Position numbers and translations under genes: made by a program. A stretch of DNA of 64,000 nucleotides from Chelydra serpentina (taxonomy: Eukaryota; Chordata; Testudines; Chelydridae), in the NCBI GenBank assembly GCA_037349315.1, contig JBAIAC010000156.1, positions 1,302,001-1,366,000 on the forward strand, given 5' to 3'. The notes beneath the pieces are model-generated. The model saw only the letters and a list, made by a program, of their open reading frames with translations, ran no database searches and was not told the origin of the DNA. Numbering within the stretch: position 1 is the first letter of the stretch; each line of letters begins with the position of its first letter. Positions 54,036 to 61,264 of the stretch are shown piece after piece.

Positions 54036-54700
54036 TGTGTAGGGCTCAGAGCCCTTAAATATCCTAGTGGCGCTAGGCAGACTTTCTGGGGTCGGGTGAC
54101 TCTTTCCACCTTAAGTTTCCCACCACTGGCCCTGTTACTAGGCAGATTTCAGGAAAATGGCACCAACAGGGCAACTAGGAGAGGGACCACTATGGAGGGT
54201 GAACCACAATATGAAAAAAACCACAGTGGCCTAAGAGGCCTTGGGCTGGTTGTGAGTATGTGGGTGTGGGTGGGAGGGAGGGTGACCATGCTCCCGCACC
54301 GACCACAGCATCCTGGGCAGTCGCCACCACCATAAGGTCAGCTCTGTCCCCCCCGACCCCCCCCCAAAGTTTTGACCCCACCCATACCATATCACCCTCA
54401 GTTCTGCACTGCTGCTGGTGGCAACGCTGCCTTCAGAGTTGGGCTCCCAGCCAGCAGCCACCACTCTCCGGCCACCCAGCTCTGAAGGCAGGGCCACCAG
54501 CAGCAGCAGTGCAGAAGTAATGGTGGCAATATCACAACCCCCGTACAATATCCTTGCAAGCTCACGCATTCCCCTTTTGGGTCTGGACCCCCACGGTTTC
54601 AACACCGTTACATTTCAGATTTAAATATCTGAAACCGTGACATTTACACTTTTTAAAATCCTATGACCGTGAAATTCATCAAAACAGACCATGAATTTGA
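54036..54700. repeat. Unclassified repeat with a 42-bp-arm hairpin
   Basis: Arms at 54402-54443 and 54475-54516 are imperfect inverted copies ('gcactgctgctggtggcaac' against 'gggccaccagcagcagcagt'). 'tttcagatttaaatatctgaaa'-type palindromic sequence follows at about 54613. No coding feature is seen. Confidence 0.5.
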
Positions 54701-55290
54701 ATCTTCCTTCCTGATGGCAAGCTGGTCAGGCGAGAAGCAGTATGCATTGGTCTGGTTATTAACCAAGATAAAATGAAGTCCCTGTCCATTAACATCTAAC
54801 AGCCTCCAGCTCCAAATTACAACCAGCTCGATGTTCACTTGTCCAGATGGGAGATTGAGCAGGTGACAGCTGTTAAATATTTGGGTAGCATCATAGACAG
54901 TCCTGGAAGATGCACGAAAGATGTGGATGCCCGTAGCTCATACAGCAGTAGCTGCTGCCATATTTCAGGTCCTTCAGGAATCTCTGTGGGGCCATCATGA
55001 CATCAGGCTTGCCATGAAGCCGTGGACCTACAGAACCACAGTTATACCAACTCTGCCCTATGGAATTGAAATGTGTACGGTGAGGAAAGCTGAAAGATAC
55101 CAGAATGATGTCAATTTTCATTGTTTCCGTCAGCTGTTTCATATCTAGTGGCAGGTCAGGATCAGAAATGAGGATATTAAATGAGGATCAGAAATGAGGA
55201 GGTGATTGCTGAAGCCGACTTCAGCAATCACCTCCATCAGCACAGGTTTCAGTTCAGCAGCTTTCCTAGTAGATTTGAAAGAACAATGAA
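54701..55290 (+). pseudogene. Non-LTR retrotransposon RT C-terminal fragment
   Basis: Frames read GLVINQDKMKSL (about 54750), VTAVKYLGSIIDSPGRCTKD (54865-54920), 'AAAIFQVLQESLWGHHDIR' and 'YRTTVIPTLPYGIEMCTV'. This is the 'LGSIID...D..R' and 'LLYG.E.W' end region of LINE reverse transcriptases (RTE- or Jockey-like). Several frameshifts occur. Confidence 0.6.
55198..55235. repeat. Perfect 17-bp-arm hairpin
   Basis: GGAGGTGATTGCTGAAG, loop CCGA, CTTCAGCAATCACCTCC. Just upstream, 'aggatcagaaatgagg' is repeated in tandem (about 55160-55200). Confidence 0.95.
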
Positions 55291-56814
55291 TTCCAAAGTA
55301 TGTGTACCAAGAAATGCTGGAAAACCGCTGGCAATTGTGGGTGCCAAAAGCTTATGATTGCCAATGATGGACATAAAAGGAGTATGCAATCAGACCAGCT
55401 AAGTATCTTGCCAGAGATCGAACAGGGTGGGGCTCACTTTGCAAGGGGCCATGTCCCTTTGGGATTTGCCATGATTTGAAATCTAATTGAATTAAGGTGC
55501 ACAATTCTGGAATATGGGGACATTTCTGACTCCAGGCAATTAGTGCCTGGTTTGTGCTATAAAGCAGAAGGGGGCAGAGTCCTTATGTTTATTTTTTTTA
55601 TCCTGTCTAATGTAATTGGTTCTTTTTATGCTTAAAATACATAGGACCTGATTCTTAGTTACACGAATGTCCCTTTATATCAGTGCAAAAGGCCCTGTTT
55701 GAAAATTGAATCAGGACCTTCACCCTTGGCCTCACTGACATCCAGCGGCAGTGAGTTCCTCTGGCTAATTCTGTGCTGTGTAAATTTTGGTGAGATGTTT
55801 GTGGCAGTGCCTACAATGTGCCGGGTGCTTTCCAGAGACACAAGAAGGGACAGTCCTTGCTCTGAAGAACTCACAGTCTAGGGATGGACAGAGAGGGAGG
55901 GGCCAGGGAAGGGGAACAGCCAAACAGCCAAATGCTGATCAGGAAGATTCACTAGAGACAGCCCGGCAGAGAGGGACTGAAGTATGCACAGGGTTGGAGC
56001 ATGTGGGATTGGCTGTGGGAGGTCGTACCATGCATAGGCTCCTATTTGGAGGGGGCACAGAGGTGCCTGTATCCGCTGCAGACAAAGCTGGGACATGGGC
56101 CGAGCAGGAGGCATGGGGCAATTGTACAAGGGGCAGATAAGACTGAGGACATGGGTGAGGTGGGGGGTTGCAGATGACTGTACAAGGGGGAGATTAGGCT
56201 GGGACATAGAACAAGGGGTGGAGTTACTGGACAAGGGCAGAGAAGGCCAGGGACTTGGGCAGGGGGAGGGGCCTGGGTGATGGCACGAGGGCAAACAAAA
56301 CAGAATAAGTTTGCTAACATGTGGGGTTAGATGGGGATAACAAGACCTGTATTGCTGTATTGGCATAAGTGGTAACAATTTCCCATATAGACAGGCCCTT
56401 AGTCAGTGGCTCATCTACAGTTGCTTCTTCAACCCACTCCCCACGGATGTCTTTGTTGGGATGGAGTGCTCCGCTGTGCCCTGCAGGGGGTACTTTGCAT
56501 GTCTGGGGTCAGTGATGGGGGAGGGGAGGGATACATACACGTCTATATATCTTGAAGATGAAGGGTCAGAAACTTAGCTGGTATAAAGCAGTATAACTTT
56601 CATGGAGCTCCACAGATTTATAGCAGCTGAGGACCAAGCCCATGATTTTTACTGTAGGGGGGAAAGGAATAATTGTATTTCTACACCGATAACTTGTGAT
56701 CATGAACCTAACCCCCTTGGAACTTCATGACATCTGCTCAGAACAACTCTGCCAGCTCTTACTAAGGCAGGGACTGGGGAGTTTACACTTATCTCCAAGC
56801 AACCACTCAAATGA
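55291..56814. other. No gene recognised
   Basis: A segment at 55790-55880 ('aatgtgccgggtgctttcca', 'gacagtccttgctctgaaga') resembles an old L2/MIR-type 3' piece. A purine-rich stretch at 55890-56300 gives a Pro/Leu-rich antisense frame without other support. 56575-56650 is a palindromic repeat unit. Confidence 0.4.
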
Positions 56815-56965
56815 AGAAGTATCAGAGGGGTAGCCGTGTTGGTCTGTATCCACAAAAACAATGAGGAGTCTGGTGGCACCTTAAAAACTAGCAGATTTAT
56901 TTGGACATAAGCTTTCGTGGTTAAAAACCCACTTCTTCAGATGCATGGAGTGAAAATTACAGATA
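56815..56965 (-). repeat. Penelope-like 3' end, reverse
   Basis: 'cagaggggtagccgtgttgg', 'agtctggtggcaccttaaaa', 'ttatttggacataagctttc' and 'ccacttcttcagatgcatgg' match the reversed 3' UTR family. Confidence 0.8.
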
Positions 56966-57814
56966 GAGATAAATATACTGGCACATGACAAATGAGGAAG
57001 GTCTGGATCCAATATAGTGTTAAGAGAACAAAGACGTTTTTGGCAGGACAATATAATGGCTTCCCTAATTAATGCCAACCCTATACAGAATGCCAGCATC
57101 ACTCCACCGGCTCCCGGCAAACTGAAAGAGAAAGAAATGTGTGTAGTCACTGGGAATGTGTTGTTCATTTGCCTTATTTCCTCCTCCGGCACCCTTTGAA
57201 CAACTCTCCACTGCTCACCACAATCCAGACAGAACAGCCACCAGGAAACACCTGAGCAAGGGGAATTCACTGGCAAAAATTGACTTTATATAGCCAAAGC
57301 CCGTGAGTGTGTGCACTGTTTTCAGAATAGAAGATGGACGCATGATGTGCCAGGTCGTGAATGTGGAAACTTTGGAAGATACCTCACAAGATGCAGCAGG
57401 TCCAAGAGAATAGAGAGATATAGAGGACATTATTGAATGACACTTGGAGTAGGGAGGCCACTTGTCTGGTTTCACACCAGATGGTCCTCTTTTTGGTTGG
57501 TTTGTCTCCCATCCGGTAGTGGAAAAAACTGGGGGTGGTTTTTCCGGTATCAGATGGGAGACCCCATTTTGGACAGTGTACTTCTTTGCCCCACCAGTAT
57601 GACTTTGTACACCTGCTCCATCCAAGGTCAGGCCAGTGGGAGCGGGATGCTCTCAAAAATCGCATCTCCCATGCAGTGTGATCTTGCACACACCAGGCGG
57701 ACAAAGTCACACTGGCAGGGGAGAGGTAATGCAGGCCGGGGTGGGCGCATGCCATTCACGGAAGTGTGGGATGGTTAGTATTCCAAGAATGTGTGAGTAG
57801 CCATCGTACCTTGG
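56966..57814. other. Unassigned; weak exon-like frame on minus strand
   Basis: A minus-strand stretch with acceptor 'tttctctttcag' is followed by GAGGVMLAFCIGLALIREA (about 57060-57120). It is hydrophobic but runs into Penelope-type 3' UTR, so I do not call it a gene. 57430-57780 may be an unclassified repeat. Confidence 0.3.
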
Positions 57815-59837
57815 CCCAATCTGTAAGAAAATCATGCTAGGTTGCACAGAGTTCTCCAACCGTCCAAAGAAGACAGCTGATCATTGCTGGAGATTCAATA
57901 CCCCTAAGAATCGAAAGAGCGTTCTGCCAGGGATAGGAGGACAACAGGACAGTGCGCTGCCCTCCTAAAGCCAAGACACAAGATACCCCAAGATTGAAAA
58001 GGCTTCAGGTAATCATTGGTGGTGGTTCACATCGGCATTATGTCACTTGACCGCTGTATATCTCACGGATAGTACATGACTTCTGAGCACTTGGAAGTGT
58101 GCTGAAGAAGAAGAATGTCCAAGCCATCTTTGAAACAGTTCTTCCTGTCCCACGACTAAAGGAAGACAGAATGCAGAAGATAGGGAAGTGAACTGCTGTC
58201 TAGGTAAGTGATGGAGGGTTTCAGTTTTGTAGAACAATGGTCCACCTTCTGTGGGGAGAGGGGGCTGCTTCAAAAACAGACTCCAACGAGAAGCTGTTGA
58301 ACTTGAATTAATATGCAAACTAGATACCATTAACTTAGGTTTGAACAGAGACTGGGAGTGGCTCAGTCATTACATTAATTTAATCTATTTCCCCTAGTTA
58401 ACTATTCTCACTCACATCTTTGTGTCAACTGTCCGAAATGAGCCATCTTGATTATCACTTCAAAAGTTTTTTCCCCCCTGCTGATATAGTTTCTCTTAAT
58501 TAATTAGCCTCTTAAAGTTGGTATAGGTACTTCCACCTTTTCATGTTTCTCTGAATGTATAAATATCTGCGTATTGTGTGTTCCATTCTATGCATCTCAT
58601 GAAGTGAGTTGTAGCCCATGAAATCTTATGCTGAAATAAATGTGTTAGTCTCTATGGTGCCACAAATAATCCTGTTCTTTTTGTATAGCGTGGATGGCCT
58701 CCACCTCAGTAGAAGGGGGACCACTCATCTCTGGGACAAGCTGGCTAAAGTTGGTTTGAGATGGGGTATATTTGGCCTGCTTGGGGCCCCATAGTCTAAC
58801 TGCAACCTACTGCCCACAGCCCCAAAATACAGCGGGCTCAGAGGAGAAGAGCAGAGTTCTCCAAGTTCGTATAGATAGGAGACTCTGGAGCAGCCATTTT
58901 GGAAACAACAGAGACCTGGTCCTCCAAGAGCTAGAATGGGTTAGTAACAGCCACTCAGGGACCTGCTGACCCAGATAAAAGGAGTTCCTTGCCTTAGCGG
59001 TTCAATATCAGGCTGAGACCAGAGAAGTGCAGAAGGGGGCTCCTCTCTGGCCAAAGGAGCCAGACAATCAAACAGAGTTTATGGTTAGCTGACCTTACAT
59101 AACTGGGATTTCACAGAGAGTAGAACGTGCGGACGCTGGCCCTGAGACAGGGCTGGAGATAATAGGGCCCAGTAGGAAGAGGTCCAGGGAAAATAGCAGC
59201 GAAGAATTGAAGTGAGCGGTGTGTGGCTGCTGTGCATAGGGTCCCTGAATTGGAACCCAGAGTAGTGGGCGGGCCTGGGTTTCCCTACCGGCCACAGGTA
59301 AAGTGGCATAAACCCCAAGAATAGGATTGATTTTATATGGGAGCCCAAAGAAAGGGCTGAATTTAAAAGGCCCAGAGAAGACCCTAGCAAGGGCAAAGAG
59401 ACCGGTTATTTGTTGAATTCTTTACTACCCAGGAAGGGGTTCATTTGGACTTCCTGACTTGCCTGGAGGGCTAAGCCACTGAAGATCAGACAAGGTGTGT
59501 CAGCAGTCTGCCAGGGGCACTGAGAGCAAGAAAAAGGACAGTGGTACCACATCCCACCGCTCAGAGGTTAGTGCCCATATAAAGGACTAAACCAATGGCA
59601 AAAGAGGAGGGTAAAAATTGGGAAGATCTGAGCACAGCACAAAATCAAGTGGTTAAGAACAAAATTAATCATGGGACCAAAGGACATGAAGAGAAGGAAT
59701 TCTTTAATTGCCTATATACCAATACTGGGAGCCTAGGTAACAAAAGAGGAATTGGAATTGCTCATTTATTAGCATAAATTGGATCTAGATGGTATTACTG
59801 AAACCTGGTGGGATGATTCCCATGACTGGAATGTTAC
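57815..59837 (+). pseudogene. CR1-type LINE 5' region, interrupted
   Basis: A frame near 57880 reads LIIAGDSIPLRIERAFC, resembling the GDS-type esterase start of CR1 ORF1. After a Penelope insertion, VDGLHLSRRGTTHLWDKLAK (about 58690-58750) matches the end of that domain. Near 59700, FNCLYTNTGSLGNKRG and 'YY*NLVG' match the start of CR1 ORF2 endonuclease. The LTR retrotransposon then cuts it at 59838. 5' parts of CR1 are rare because most copies are truncated. A 58985-59570 segment may be another LTR-like insert. Confidence 0.55.
58262..58692 (+). repeat. Penelope-like element 3' fragment
   Basis: It starts inside the GIY-YIG frame (FKNRLQREAVELELICKLD relic) and continues through the 3' UTR to 'ctctatggtgccacaaataa'. 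It is inserted in the CR1 relic. Confidence 0.85.
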
Positions 59838-60972
59838 TGTGACAGTGTCCCCATAAAACTTTATGGGGAGATGCTTATAACTATATATGTGTAACGTTTT
59901 ATGCAACATGTGCCATGTAACATATCTCTGTGAAAGTTATGACCTACTGAATTTATTCCTCCTGTTTGTAGGCATGTATCATTGTTGTGGTTGAAGTTAT
60001 GAACATTGGTTTTATATTTGCTGGTTTTATGCATAGCTTTTGTAAGAACATGGGACCAGGTCCAGAGGAAGGAATGTGCAAGTTGAGTACAAGTACTTAA
60101 CAGACAAAAGAAGGTGCAGACCCCAATCCACATCGGGGCCCCAGTCAAGGATGCAACTGGTTAGACTGGTTAGGGCACATGGACAGGTGACTTGCCCATG
60201 TGATCCCATAACTCCAGGGCTACTGGATCCTACGCAGGGAGAGGAAGAAAGGCTATAAAAGCCCTTGCAAGACCCTTCCATTTTGGCTTCAGGTGGCTAA
60301 AGGGAGAGGCTCTCCACCCCCCCCCCCCCGAGGACATTCCTGAGGGGAACTGAACAAAGGACAAAGACACTAGGGGGTGTGAGCGGCTACTGGACCTAGG
60401 CTAATTCTACAGCCTGTAAAAAGGAAAATATCCGAATCTGGTGAGGCTTTTATCTGTGTTAACTTTGAATAGACATAGATGTGCGTGTTTTATTTTATTT
60501 TACTAAGTAACTTGCTTTGTTCTGTCTGTCACTAATTGAACTCACTTAAATCCTATTTTCTGTACTTATTAAAATCACTTTTTACTTATTAAGTTTCCTT
60601 GAGTACGACTTAGTGCCTTGGGAAAGCGAACAGGTGTGCATATCTTTCCATCTTTGAAATAGAAAGCGAACTATTTATGAGTTTACCCTGTATAAGCTTT
60701 ATACAGGGTAAAACGGATTTATTAAGGGGTTGAACCTCCTTGGAGTTGAGCAGCTGGGTGTCAAAGGCAAGAGCGCTTCCAGGGGCCTTACAGTGGTGAG
60801 TGGACTTGGTTCGGACCTGGGTCTATGTTTGCAGCAGATCAGTGGAATCTGGCTCAAAACAGACAGGATTCGGGAGTCCCAAGCTGGAAAAGGCCTGGAA
60901 GCAGGGGCAGAAGCAGCCTTGGCACACCAGGTGGCAGCACCAAGCAGATCTCTGTGACCCCAACCCGTCACA
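59838..60972 (+). mobile_element. 5' LTR of a Gypsy/Gmr1-like retrotransposon
   Basis: The 1135-bp LTR starts TGTGACAGTG and ends CCCGTCACA, giving a 6-bp TGTGAC/GTCACA inverted repeat. The TATA box CTATAAAAG is at about 60253-60261. An 'attaaaatcactttttactt' polyadenylation-like region lies near 60565 and a 'ctgtataagctttatacagg' hairpin near 60685. It is collinear with the solo LTR at 51585-52753. The LTR interrupts CR1 ORF2. The TSD cannot be checked because the other end is outside the window. Confidence 0.9.
60253..60261 (+). promoter_or_regulatory. LTR TATA box
   Basis: CTATAAAAG lies 415 bp into the LTR. The solo LTR has tctatttaaacc at the equivalent place and the 5.7-kb copy agtataaaagg, so the box is shared within the family. 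It probably marks the U3/R border. Confidence 0.6.
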
Positions 60973-60973
60973 G

Positions 60974-60993
60974 TGGCGTAGTCGAGCAGGATC
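60974..60993 (+). promoter_or_regulatory. Primer-binding site matching tRNA-Ser
   Basis: TGGCGTAGTCGAGCAGGAT starts one base after the LTR. Its first 11 bases are the complement of a vertebrate tRNA-Ser 3' end (ending CGACTACGCCA). After one extra A, GCAGGAT again matches the tRNA T arm. The extra base would bulge. The tRNA sequence is from memory. Confidence 0.75.
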
Positions 60994-61264
60994 TGTGCAC
61001 AGCTGATTGCTTTGACGTACTGTTAGTGATTTTAAGTGAGTTTTAAGGGTGGTGGCTGGAAAACAGACAAAGTGGTTACTGGTTTGTTATTTTCTGTTTG
61101 CTTATTTCGGGTAAGGGAAGTAGGGACAGAAAAGGAAATCAAATAAGTAAGAGTGAAGATCGGGGAAGCTGGGAAAGTCTCTTAACTGAAGAGCTCCTGA
61201 TCTGAGTGCAGTCCAGTTTCAGTGAACTGCAGAGGGGCGTGGCCCAGCACCAGACAGCAATAAG

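Noticed and set aside
55878..56378. 166-codon Pro/Leu/Ser-rich minus-strand frame
   Set aside because: It comes from a purine-rich plus-strand tract. It lacks splice sites and family similarity.
56881..57276. Minus-strand frame with a hydrophobic GAGGVMLAFCIGLALIRE segment, first considered a tetraspanin-like exon
   Set aside because: It reads into Penelope-type 3' UTR sequence, the surrounding motifs do not fit a tetraspanin, and no partner exons were found.
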